12,808 nt of DNA from an uncultured Porphyromonadaceae bacterium (GTDB lineage: Bacteria; Bacteroidota; Bacteroidia; Bacteroidales; Muribaculaceae): assembly GCA_900555165.1 (NCBI GenBank), contig USKE01000026.1, positions 1-12,808 on the forward strand, given 5' to 3'. Numbering within the stretch: position 1 is the first letter of the stretch; each line of letters begins with the position of its first letter. Positions 7,213-12,808 of the stretch are shown one piece after another. Below the pieces are notes generated by a model, which worked only from the letters and a program-made list of their open reading frames with translations, made no database searches and was not told where the DNA came from. A program made the position numbers and the translations under genes.

Positions 7213-7688
7213 CAGTTTCTGTATTTGATTGTTGTGTCATTTGCCTTGACAATGTATATACCCGGGGCTTTGCCTGACATGTCAACGGTGCATCTCCCCT
7301 CGGCCGAGAGTGTCTGCAGACACCGGCCCTGTATGTCATAGACGGCAACCTCGATGCGCCGCCCGTCGGGAGCCTGGATATGAACCGTACCTGCGGCGGC
7401 ACTGACGGCCAGGCCGTCGTCGAGCACCTGCTCCACGGCGTCGGGTTCAAGCTCGATGTCGAACCTCATGCTGTCGATGTCGCCCAGCGGCAAGGTGTCG
7501 GTGCCGTCGGCGTGCTCGACCTTCATGCCGTCGCCGTCAAAGGTAATCCTGGAAATGTCGTCGAGCCTGTACTGCACGCGCTCCGTGCCGTTCGAGGGGA
7601 TTACCGTCAGGCAATCCTCGGCACAGGCGCACGCACCCCCTGCCAGGGCGGCAAGCGCGGCGACTGCGATTCTGATGTGATACCTCAT
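7212..7688 (-). CDS. Small exported protein with T9SS type A-like sorting domain and no obvious cargo
   Basis: This is a 158-residue protein. Residues 1-23 form a signal peptide with likely cleavage at ACA/ED. Residues 26-78 contain two copies of a beta motif: GTERVQYRLDDISRITFDG, and a diverged GTDTLPLGDIDSMRFD. Residues about 112-158 (VAVYDIQGRCLQ, VDMSGKAPGIYIVKAN, final K-rich strand) match the pattern of type IX secretion C-terminal sorting domains. That domain normally trails a large enzyme or adhesin; here only about 85 residues separate signal peptide and sorting domain. Many Bacteroidales without a full secretion system still carry such domains, so cell-surface delivery is inference. 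It is the first gene of a two-gene unit with its own promoter, and it shares the DI-x-x-(I/L)-x-F motif with its downstream partner. Confidence 0.75.
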   Translation of the reverse strand: MRYHIRIAVAALAALAGGACACAEDCLTVIPSNGTERVQYRLDDISRITFDGDGMKVEHADGTDTLPLGDIDSMRFDIELEPDAVEQVLDDGLAVSAAAGTVHIQAPDGRRIEVAVYDIQGRCLQTLSAEGRCTVDMSGKAPGIYIVKANDTTIKYRN

Positions 7689-7754
7689 GATAAATATTGT
7701 GATAAATTATATGAATTGTGATATGCGTTTTCCGTGCATATATGCACCTGAGCA

Positions 7755-7785
7755 CAAAGTTAGCCATATCCCGGCAATACGCAAT
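7755..7785 (-). promoter_or_regulatory. Bacteroidetes-type promoter for the exported pair
   Basis: On the minus strand, TAACTTTG (7755-7762) is an exact -7 box. ATTG (7782-7785) lies 19 bases upstream as a three-of-four match to the TTTG -33 box. The start codon is 67 bases downstream of the -7 box, leaving an AT-rich leader of about 60 bases. The -33 element directly abuts the T run of the terminator at 7786. Confidence 0.65.
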
Positions 7786-7816
7786 AAAAAACCGGCAAAT
7801 CTCACGATTCACCGGT
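7786..7816 (-). terminator. Intrinsic terminator of the pyrH-frr-radical SAM-ldcA operon
   Basis: On the minus strand an 11-bp stem (7806-7816 with 7791-7801, two G-U wobbles) closes a GTGA tetraloop of the GNRA class and is followed by a run of T. It lies about 108 bases after the ldcA stop. It separates the essential-gene operon from the exported pair. Confidence 0.8.
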
Positions 7817-7881
7817 CATAAAGATTAATTTTCACAAATCGGACGGCAAAATGCCGCCGAACAGCTCTTGCTTCACAGCAA

Positions 7882-7921
7882 TCAATCTCCAATATAAAAT
7901 TCAATTCTCCAATACAAAAAT
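7882..7921. repeat. Imperfect 20-base direct repeat after ldcA
   Basis: TCAATCTCCAATATAAAAT at 7882-7900 is followed at once by a near copy at 7901-7921. They differ by a two-base insertion and two substitutions. It starts within four bases of the ldcA stop codon, in AT-rich DNA that contrasts with the GC-rich genes. Role unknown. Confidence 0.5.
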
Positions 7922-7924
7922 CTA

Positions 7925-8956
7925 TTAACTAATGAAATCTTGTGAGTATTCGAGCCGTGAGCCGGCCGGGCTGACCGTCAGGCGCCCGGGAGCCCCGAGC
8001 AGTATGTGGCGGTTGGTGTCGACATGCCCCACCGGGGCGTCGAACGCAACAGGGCCGGACACATCGGCGGCAAACTGGCGCAACATGGCGTACATGTCGT
8101 TCCAGTCGCGCGAGGGGCGCCAGTCGGTGAACTGCCCTATGACGAGTCCCGCCAGACGCGACAGCACCCCCGAGATGCGCAGTTGCCAGAAGACACGCTC
8201 CACCTTATATATAGGTTCGGCGATATCCTCGACAACAAGTATCGACCCCGCCTTGAAGGGGTCGTATGCGGTATTTATCAGCGCCGAGATAACGGCAAGG
8301 TTTCCGCCGCGCACCACACCCTGAGCGGCGCCGGGGCGGTTGTAGGGATGCGTACCCCACTCCACGGCGACATCAGGGGGGGCACCGGTAAGGATGCCGA
8401 GCAGAGAGCGGTTCACGGGGTCGTCCGGCCCGGCAGCAAGCTGTTTCGCCATCGAGCCGTGTACCGACACGATTCCGTGCCTTCCCCAGAGAGCATGCAG
8501 GGCCGAGACATCACTGAACCCCACAAGCCACCGCGGACGGCTCCACAGCGCGGGGTCGGCGTCGAGTTCGTCGAGCAGGTGCACACAGCCGTAGCCGCCG
8601 CGCGAGCAGAGGATGGCCGCGGCATCGCCCGATAGGGGGGCGCGCATGTCGGCAAGCCGCTCGGCGCGCGTGCCTGAGAACGAGCCGCGCTCACCCAGGG
8701 CGTGGGGCATCACCTCGGGCACGAATCCCCAGGCCTCAAGGGTGCGGCAGGCACCCTCGACCCTTGCGGGGTCGATTACCGATGCCGGCGACACGATGGC
8801 AACCTTGTCGCCGGGGCGCAGCGGGGCGGGATGGATTATGGGGGCGATGGGAGTTATGGGAATTAGGGGAGTGATGGGTGGAATGGGTGGGAGGGAGAGG
8901 TCAGTTGACCTGCACTGGAATGCCGGTGGCCTCGGAGATGCGCCGGCCGATGGCAC
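7925..8956 (-). CDS. ldcA: LD-carboxypeptidase, peptidase S66 family (murein tetrapeptide carboxypeptidase)
   Basis: S66 enzymes remove the terminal D-alanine from murein tetrapeptides in cell-wall recycling. The Ser-Glu-His triad is visible: Ser148 in GFSDVSALH, Glu243 in VVEDIAEPIYKVER, and His311 in GHVDTN (numbering from GTG 8956). The N-terminal fold motif LRPGDKVAIVSPAS and the CSRGGYGC loop fit too. No signal peptide is seen, so it is probably cytosolic. The start is odd. GTG 8954-8956 is the only conventional codon in frame; it overlaps the upstream gene by 56 bases and adds about 39 residues, including a Pro/Ile tripeptide repeat encoded by tract C. Family members should begin near residue 40, where the codon is ATA (8837-8839). 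From there the protein would be 304 residues, a normal length. I give the conventional start but doubt it. Confidence 0.88.
   Translation of the reverse strand: MPSAGASPRPPAFQCRSTDLSLPPIPPITPLIPITPIAPIIHPAPLRPGDKVAIVSPASVIDPARVEGACRTLEAWGFVPEVMPHALGERGSFSGTRAERLADMRAPLSGDAAAILCSRGGYGCVHLLDELDADPALWSRPRWLVGFSDVSALHALWGRHGIVSVHGSMAKQLAAGPDDPVNRSLLGILTGAPPDVAVEWGTHPYNRPGAAQGVVRGGNLAVISALINTAYDPFKAGSILVVEDIAEPIYKVERVFWQLRISGVLSRLAGLVIGQFTDWRPSRDWNDMYAMLRQFAADVSGPVAFDAPVGHVDTNRHILLGAPGRLTVSPAGSRLEYSQDFIS
8835..8897. repeat. Nine-base-period tract C (seven units, core ATGG/AGGG)
   Basis: On the plus strand ATGG occurs at 8838, 8847, 8856, 8874 and 8883, with AGGG in phase at 8865 and 8892. That is seven units exactly nine bases apart with form NNNA(T/G)GGN. 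The tract sits between the radical SAM stop (8901) and the conserved part of ldcA. Read in the ldcA frame it encodes a Pro-Ile-rich tripeptide repeat; read on plus it gives Met-Gly repeats. I take it to be non-coding repeat DNA. Confidence 0.85.
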
Positions 8957-9671
8957 GCAGCTCGTCGATGGGCACCTTCACCAGCTCGCGGGCCGGAGTC
9001 GGACGGTCTATCGAATAGAGCATGATCTCGCGCGGGCCGATGCGGCGATAGGCCGCGATGAGCGCCACTATCTCGGCGTCGGTGGTATTGTCGATCTCCA
9101 CCCCCTCGTAGCGGCCGCGGAGCATCATGGTCTGTATGATGCCGGTTCCGGCAAAGGCGGTTAGCCCCGAAATTACCTTCTCGGCGGTGAAACCGGGCTG
9201 ATTGGGGCGGTCGATGGTCTGTATGGTGCGGTCTATGGCCGAATCGAGTTTCAGGATGTTGTTGTCGACCCGGCGCAGGGCCTCTACCATCTCGGGGGTG
9301 AAGATGCGGGTGGAGTTTGAGAGCACGCTCACCCCGGCATTGGGGAAATAGCGGTCGCGCAGGGCCATCACATCATCAATCACGGCGGGAAACTCGGGGT
9401 GGAGCGTAGGCTCGCCGTTGCCGGAGAAAGTGATTACGTCGAGGCCTTCGCCGGCGGCGTGCATGGCCGCCAGTTTCTCGCCGAGCAGACGCACCACCTC
9501 GGCCCGCGGGGCGAACCCGGTGGTGCCGGGGCCCTGCGAATTGAATCCGGCCTCGCAGTAGAGGCAGTCGAACGAGCATATCTTGCCGTCGTTGGGGGTG
9601 AGGTTCACCCCTAACGACGTGCCCAGACGGCGCGAGTGTATCGGACCGAAGATGGTTTCGTGAAACAGCAT
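8901..9671 (-). CDS. Radical SAM protein, TYW1/COG0731-like
   Basis: This 256-residue protein carries the radical SAM cluster motif Cys32-x3-Cys36-x2-Cys39 (CSFDCLYC), which binds a 4Fe-4S cluster and S-adenosylmethionine. FSGNGEPTLHPEF near residues 82-94 is the usual SAM-contacting GGEP-like strand. The N-terminal FGPIHSRRLGTSLGVNLTP and the Asn-rich SNSTRIF segment resemble the COG0731 group related to wybutosine synthesis protein TYW1. Bacterial members are mostly uncharacterised, so the substrate is unknown. It starts 13 bases after frr and is part of the pyrH-frr unit. No SPASM or other extra cluster domain is visible at the C-terminus, which is short. Confidence 0.85.
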   Translation of the reverse strand: MLFHETIFGPIHSRRLGTSLGVNLTPNDGKICSFDCLYCEAGFNSQGPGTTGFAPRAEVVRLLGEKLAAMHAAGEGLDVITFSGNGEPTLHPEFPAVIDDVMALRDRYFPNAGVSVLSNSTRIFTPEMVEALRRVDNNILKLDSAIDRTIQTIDRPNQPGFTAEKVISGLTAFAGTGIIQTMMLRGRYEGVEIDNTTDAEIVALIAAYRRIGPREIMLYSIDRPTPARELVKVPIDELRAIGRRISEATGIPVQVN

Positions 9672-9684
9672 AGGGCCACGCAGA

Positions 9685-10245
9685 TCACACGGTCAGAATT
9701 TCTTTCTCCTTGGCGGCGAAAAGGTCGTCGATCTGTTTCAGGAAACGGTCATGGAGTTTCTGGGCCTGGGCCTCGGCGTCTTTCTCGACATCCTCGGGCA
9801 TGCCCTGTTTCACGGCCTTCTTGAGACCCTCGATGGCGTCGCGGCGTGCGTTGCGCACCGAAACCTTGGCCTGCTCGGCCTCGCCTTTCGACTGTTTCAC
9901 GAGCTGTTTGCGGCGTTCCTCGGTCAGAGGAGGGATTGAGAGACGTATCACCTCGCCGTTGTTCTCGGGCGTGATGCCCAGCTCAGAGTTGATTATGGCA
10001 CGCTCAATCTCCTTGAACATCGATTTCTCCCATGGGGTGATGGCGATGGTGCGGGCGTCGGGCACCGAGATGTTGGCCACGTTCGAGATCGGGGCTGCCG
10101 AGCCGTAGTAGTCCACACGTATGCCGTCAAGCAGTTTCGGATTGGCTTTGCCGGCACGGATGTGCGACAGCGATTCGTCGAGATAGGCCACGGCCATCTC
10201 CATTTTCTCTTCGGCGGGGCCGAGATAAGTCTTGGGGTCTGTCAT
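9685..10245 (-). CDS. frr: Ribosome recycling factor
   Basis: RRF works with EF-G to split post-termination ribosomes in the cytosol. The 186-residue length is typical. Recognisable parts are [24 protein letters not shown] at residues 26-49 (mostly conserved RxGRA-like region and hinge), [22 protein letters not shown], the [21 protein letters not shown] hinge-to-helix region, and a long three-helix-bundle C-terminus ending KEKEILTV. It begins 21 bases after pyrH, the common bacterial order pyrH-frr. Nothing is missing. Confidence 0.97.
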   Translation of the reverse strand: MTDPKTYLGPAEEKMEMAVAYLDESLSHIRAGKANPKLLDGIRVDYYGSAAPISNVANISVPDARTIAITPWEKSMFKEIERAIINSELGITPENNGEVIRLSIPPLTEERRKQLVKQSKGEAEQAKVSVRNARRDAIEGLKKAVKQGMPEDVEKDAEAQAQKLHDRFLKQIDDLFAAKEKEILTV

Positions 10246-10266
10246 GGTGGGATATGGTGTTTGTTG

Positions 10267-10986
10267 TTATTTTTCCTGATATACGAGGGTGCCGATGGGC
10301 TCGCCGGCCAGCACCTTGGCCAGATTGCCGGGGGTATCCATGTCGAAGACCACGATCGGCATGTGGTTCTCCTTGCAGAGGGCGGTGGCGGTGAGATCCA
10401 TCACCTTGAGGCCGCGGTTGTATACCTCGTCGTATGTGATTTCGGTGAACTTGGTGGCCGTGGGATCCTTTTCGGGGTCGGCGGTGTAGACGCCGTCGAC
10501 GCGCGTGCCCTTGAGCATCACGTCGGCCTCGACCTCGATGCCACGCAGGGCAGAGCCGGTATCGGTGGTGAAGAACGGATTGCCGGTGCCGCACGACAGT
10601 ATGGCCACCTTCCCCTGGCGCATGGCATCGATGGCGCGCCATTTCGAGTAATGCTCGCCAATGGGGTGCATGGCAATGGCGGTGAGCACCTGCGCCGGCT
10701 GACCGATGGCCTCGAGGGCCGAGCTGAGCGCCAGCGAGTTGATTACAGTGGCAAGCATGCCCATCTGGTCGCCCTTCACACGGTCGAAACCCTTGGCCGC
10801 GCCCTGAAGGCCGCGGAAGATGTTGCCGCCGCCGATGACGATGGCAATCTGCACGCCGCTCTGCGCGGCCTCCTTGATCTGCTCGGCATACTGGCCCAGA
10901 CGCACAGGGTCTATGCCGTAACCCTGATGGCCCATCAGCGACTCGCCGCTCAGTTTCAGCAGCACGCGGGTGTATTTCGTTCTCAT
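10267..10986 (-). CDS. pyrH: UMP kinase
   Basis: UMP kinase phosphorylates UMP to UDP with ATP and is the bacterial hexameric amino-acid-kinase-fold type. Visible motifs are LLKLSGESL (ATP site), IVIGGGNIFRG, DQMGMLATVINSLAL, GTGNPFFTTDT (UMP binding) and KGTRVDGVYTADPEKDP, with the C-terminal MDLTATALC. I choose ATG 10984-10986 (MRTKYTRVLLKLSG), giving 239 residues, as in relatives. The frame is open to an ATG at 11025, but a -7 element at 11012-11019 lies downstream of that codon, so those 13 residues would not be transcribed from it. It heads the operon pyrH-frr-radical SAM-ldcA and is divergent from the FKBP cluster. Confidence 0.97.
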   Translation of the reverse strand: MRTKYTRVLLKLSGESLMGHQGYGIDPVRLGQYAEQIKEAAQSGVQIAIVIGGGNIFRGLQGAAKGFDRVKGDQMGMLATVINSLALSSALEAIGQPAQVLTAIAMHPIGEHYSKWRAIDAMRQGKVAILSCGTGNPFFTTDTGSALRGIEVEADVMLKGTRVDGVYTADPEKDPTATKFTEITYDEVYNRGLKVMDLTATALCKENHMPIVVFDMDTPGNLAKVLAGEPIGTLVYQEK

Positions 10987-11011
10987 AAATCGGTCAGAGT
11001 GTAATTTTTCA

Positions 11012-11019
11012 CAAAAATA
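11012..11019 (-). promoter_or_regulatory. Bacteroidetes -7 element upstream of pyrH
   Basis: The minus strand reads TATTTTTG, an exact TAnnTTTG match, 25 bases before the chosen pyrH ATG. No TTTG appears at the expected 19-21-base spacing, so the -33 element is weak. It decides between the two candidate pyrH starts. Confidence 0.45.
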
Positions 11020-11170
11020 GCACATATTTTTTAATTCCGGTTACTCGCAGCCGACCTTTCTCATATTAAAGTGTGTTATCATTGGTGGCAACGTGTGTGG
11101 TTTTGGCCTCGTGCCATCCCAAAATCACATTTTTTAGCTTTTGTTTTAACACTACGCCACGAAATTAAGT

Positions 11171-11178
11171 TAACTTTG
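11171..11178 (+). promoter_or_regulatory. Bacteroidetes -7 element for the FKBP cluster
   Basis: TAACTTTG is an exact -7 box 53 bases before the first FKBP start codon. The nearest TTTG (11140-11143) is 27 bases upstream, longer than usual. The predicted leader of about 45 bases holds small alternative hairpins (11189-11211). Confidence 0.55.
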
Positions 11179-11188
11179 CAACGACTTT

Positions 11189-11211
11189 CACCGCAAGGTG
11201 CGGGTCACCGC
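11189..11211 (+). promoter_or_regulatory. Small competing hairpins in the FKBP leader
   Basis: CACC (11189-11192) can pair with GGTG (11197-11200) across a GCAA tetraloop. The same GGTG can instead pair with a second CACC (11206-11209). The stems are only four or five bases, so a regulatory role is speculative. Confidence 0.2.
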
Positions 11212-11231
11212 TAACAACTCCCCGTTTTATC

Positions 11232-11861
11232 ATGGAAGAAAAGAATCTCGACCGCATCAGCTACGCCCTCGGCTTGAGCATGGGCAACAATTTCCGCGCA
11301 TCGGGCATCGACTCAATCAACGTTGAGGACTTTGCCGACGGTGTCGCCGCCGTATTCTATGGCGCACAGCCCAAAATGACCTACGACGAGGCCAAGACCG
11401 TAATCCGCGACTACTTCGCCGAGATGGAGAAGAAACAACAGGCCGAGGCCGCAAAGCTCGGCGAGGCCAACAAGGCCGCCGGCGAGGCGTTCCTGGCCGA
11501 AAACGGCAAACGCGCCGAGGTGAAGACCACCCCCACCGGTCTGCAGTACGAGGTACTGACCGAGGGTGACGGTCCCCAGCCCGAAGCTACCGACCAGGTC
11601 GAGGTACACTATACCGGCAAGCTCATCGACGGTACCGTGTTCGACTCATCGGTCGACCGCGGCATCCCCGCCACATTCGGCGTCACACAGGTAATCCCCG
11701 GCTGGGTCGAGGCCCTGCAGCTTATGAAAGCCGGCTCGAAATGGCGTCTGTTCATCCCCTCGAACCTCGCATACGGCCCCAACGGCGCCCCCGGCAGCCC
11801 CATCGGCCCCAACTCCACGCTGATTTTCGACGTCGAGCTGCTTAAAGTAATCGGCAAGTGA
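11232..11861 (+). CDS. FKBP-type peptidyl-prolyl isomerase, cytosolic
   Basis: FKBPs catalyse cis-trans isomerisation of Xaa-Pro bonds and act as folding helpers. The 209 residues have no signal peptide. Residues 4-95 form the FkpA/Mip-type N-terminal dimerisation domain (ISYALGLSMGNNF, then a charged helix with AEMEKKQQAEAAKLGEAN). The FKBP domain spans 97-209 with all the usual active-site aromatics: Tyr127 (VHYTG), Phe137/Asp138, Phe149, Val154-Ile155, Trp158 (VIPGW), Tyr181 (LAYG) and Phe199. It should therefore be active and would be expected to bind FK506-like ligands. It is the first gene of a rightward cluster, and its TGA overlaps the start of the next gene. Lack of an export signal in this usually periplasmic architecture is notable. 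Confidence 0.93.
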   Translation: MEEKNLDRISYALGLSMGNNFRASGIDSINVEDFADGVAAVFYGAQPKMTYDEAKTVIRDYFAEMEKKQQAEAAKLGEANKAAGEAFLAENGKRAEVKTTPTGLQYEVLTEGDGPQPEATDQVEVHYTGKLIDGTVFDSSVDRGIPATFGVTQVIPGWVEALQLMKAGSKWRLFIPSNLAYGPNGAPGSPIGPNSTLIFDVELLKVIGK

Positions 11862-12718
11862 GACGCATAGCACTCATACTCGCCGCCACGGCCCTGACAG
11901 CCGCCGCAGCAGACGTCGCGAACCCGACCGACACCGCGGCCACGGCTCCCCTGCCCTACACACAGGAGCAGGCCGATTCGTGTGTCACCGCATTCGCCAC
12001 GGTGATGGCCTCGTACTGCCTGCCCGAGATACACAAGAACTACCCCGACGACCCCGAGGCGAACGCGCAGTTCGCCCGCGGCGTAGCCGAGGCGTTCGAG
12101 ATCAACGGGCAGAAATCGGCCTACTACATGGGCGTGCGCACCGGTCTGGGCATGATCGAGCGCGTGGCCACTATGGGGAAGATGGGATACCCCATCACCC
12201 CCGAGAATTTCACGGCCGCAGTCACACGCGCCCTCAACGGCGACACCATGGGGTTCACCGGCGAGACTGCCGACGCATACCTGCACCGGTTCATGAACAT
12301 ACTCAACCCGCCGCCGGCACCGCTCACCGACGAGTCGCAGCAGGCGTTCCTCGACGCACAGACGGCCCGCGACGGTGTGCAGAAACTCCCCTCGGGCCTG
12401 CTCTTCGAGATACTCACCGAGGGTGAGGGGCAGTCTCCCGCCGCCACCGACCGCGTCAAGGTAACCTACACCGGGCGCCTGGCCGACGGCACCGTGTTCG
12501 ACGAGACCGAGAAAGCCATAACATTCCCCGTCAGCGGCCTGGTGAAAGGGTTCTCCGAAGGTCTTCAGCTCATGAAACCCGGCGGCACATACCGAATCTT
12601 CATTCCCGCCGCCCTGGGCTATGCCGACAAGGGCGCCGCCGATGTCATCCCCCCCAACGCCGCGCTTGACTTCACAGTGACCTTGCTTGAGGTATTGCCC
12701 TCGCAACCCAGACAGTAA
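11858..12718 (+). CDS. FKBP-type peptidyl-prolyl isomerase, exported
   Basis: GTG 11858-11860 overlaps the preceding TGA (GTGA, four-base overlap), a classic coupling arrangement. The 286-residue product starts MRRIALILAATALTAAAADV, a Sec signal peptide cleaved near AAA/DV. A helical N-terminal dimerisation domain spans about 33-150, then a Pro-rich linker (NPPPAPL) leads to the FKBP domain at 170-281. Active-site positions are Tyr204 (VTYTG), Phe214/Asp215, Phe223, Tyr255 (LGYAD) and Phe272. The pocket-floor Trp of VIPGW is replaced by Phe232 (LVKGF), so activity or ligand affinity may differ from the first copy. Cys42 and Cys54 in the mature part could form a disulfide. No lipobox is seen, so it is likely soluble in the periplasm. 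Confidence 0.9.
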   Translation: MRRIALILAATALTAAAADVANPTDTAATAPLPYTQEQADSCVTAFATVMASYCLPEIHKNYPDDPEANAQFARGVAEAFEINGQKSAYYMGVRTGLGMIERVATMGKMGYPITPENFTAAVTRALNGDTMGFTGETADAYLHRFMNILNPPPAPLTDESQQAFLDAQTARDGVQKLPSGLLFEILTEGEGQSPAATDRVKVTYTGRLADGTVFDETEKAITFPVSGLVKGFSEGLQLMKPGGTYRIFIPAALGYADKGAADVIPPNAALDFTVTLLEVLPSQPRQ

Positions 12719-12741
12719 CTTATCAAACAAACTTCATACTA

Positions 12742-12808
12742 ATGAAAAAAATCATTCTCACGCTTGCCGCCGCCGTAGCTCTCTCGGCTTCGGTGATTTC
12801 TTGCGGCA
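12742..12808 (+). CDS. Lipoprotein gene, 5' end only
   Basis: ATG 12742 starts a frame open to the window edge (22 codons). MKKIILTLAAAVALSASVIS is followed by Cys-Gly. A Lys start, a hydrophobic core and V-I-S-C form a lipobox, so this is a type II signal peptide. It begins 23 bases after the second FKBP gene. Bacteroidales often carry several FKBP genes in a row, one of them a lipoprotein, so a third FKBP is a reasonable guess that cannot be tested here. Confidence 0.75.
   Translation, partial: MKKIILTLAAAVALSASVISCG

Noticed and set aside
6148..7341. Long open frame on plus (397 codons)
   Set aside because: It is antisense to the 570-residue exported protein, whose signal peptide and repeats are convincing. 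High GC with few stops explains it, and its composition (many Gly, His, Val, Leu) is typical of antisense reading.
11025..11232. A small RNA or riboswitch in the pyrH-FKBP divergent gap
   Set aside because: Apart from the two -7 elements and weak leader hairpins I found no stable structure or known motif.
11609..12730. Long open frame on minus (373 codons)
   Set aside because: It is antisense to both FKBP genes, which have intact active-site motifs. No domain is recognisable in the minus reading.

Overview
The window holds two unrelated kinds of DNA joined near position 1500. Bases 1 to about 1490 look like a Firmicutes (Clostridia or Ruminococcaceae-like) fragment. It carries the 3' part of a type B carboxylesterase, a strong bidirectional terminator hairpin, a textbook sigma70-type promoter (TTGCCA, 17 bases, TATAAT), a 50-residue basic single-pass membrane peptide, and the first 25 or so codons of a membrane-anchored protein that resembles the N-terminus of a class B sortase. 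From about 1510 to the end the DNA is GC-rich and Bacteroidales-like (Muribaculaceae or a relative is my best guess). The reasons are YidC with a large periplasmic domain, secreted proteins of Bacteroidetes type, weak Shine-Dalgarno sites and several TAnnTTTG -7 elements. The join lies inside the 3' end of yidC. It leaves a yidC reading frame with a foreign tail and a sortase-like frame that runs antisense into yidC. A chimeric assembly is the likeliest explanation.

The Bacteroidales part reads mostly leftward. From right to left, pyrH (UMP kinase), frr (ribosome recycling factor), a TYW1/COG0731-like radical SAM protein and an LD-carboxypeptidase (ldcA family) are closely packed and probably form one operon. 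It ends at a clear GNRA-loop terminator at 7786-7816. A second leftward promoter abuts that terminator and serves a translationally coupled pair of exported proteins. The first is a 158-residue protein with a C-terminal type IX secretion-like sorting domain and almost no cargo. The second is a 570-residue protein with three tandem DUF1566/Lcl-like domains. pyrG (CTP synthase) and yidC (membrane insertase) follow. On the other strand, beginning at 11232, is a cluster of FKBP-type peptidyl-prolyl isomerases: a cytosolic one, a Sec-exported one overlapping it by four bases, and the start of a lipoprotein gene cut by the window edge.

The most unusual feature is three separate tracts with exact 9-base periodicity. 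They sit at the yidC/pyrG border (core ACAT, six units), the pyrG/570-residue-gene border (core GAC, five units, folding into a 19-bp stem) and the radical SAM/ldcA border (core ATGG or AGGG, seven units). Their unit sequences differ but the period is the same. The third tract lies where the ldcA start codon should be. I saw no tRNA, rRNA, CRISPR array, transposase or origin.
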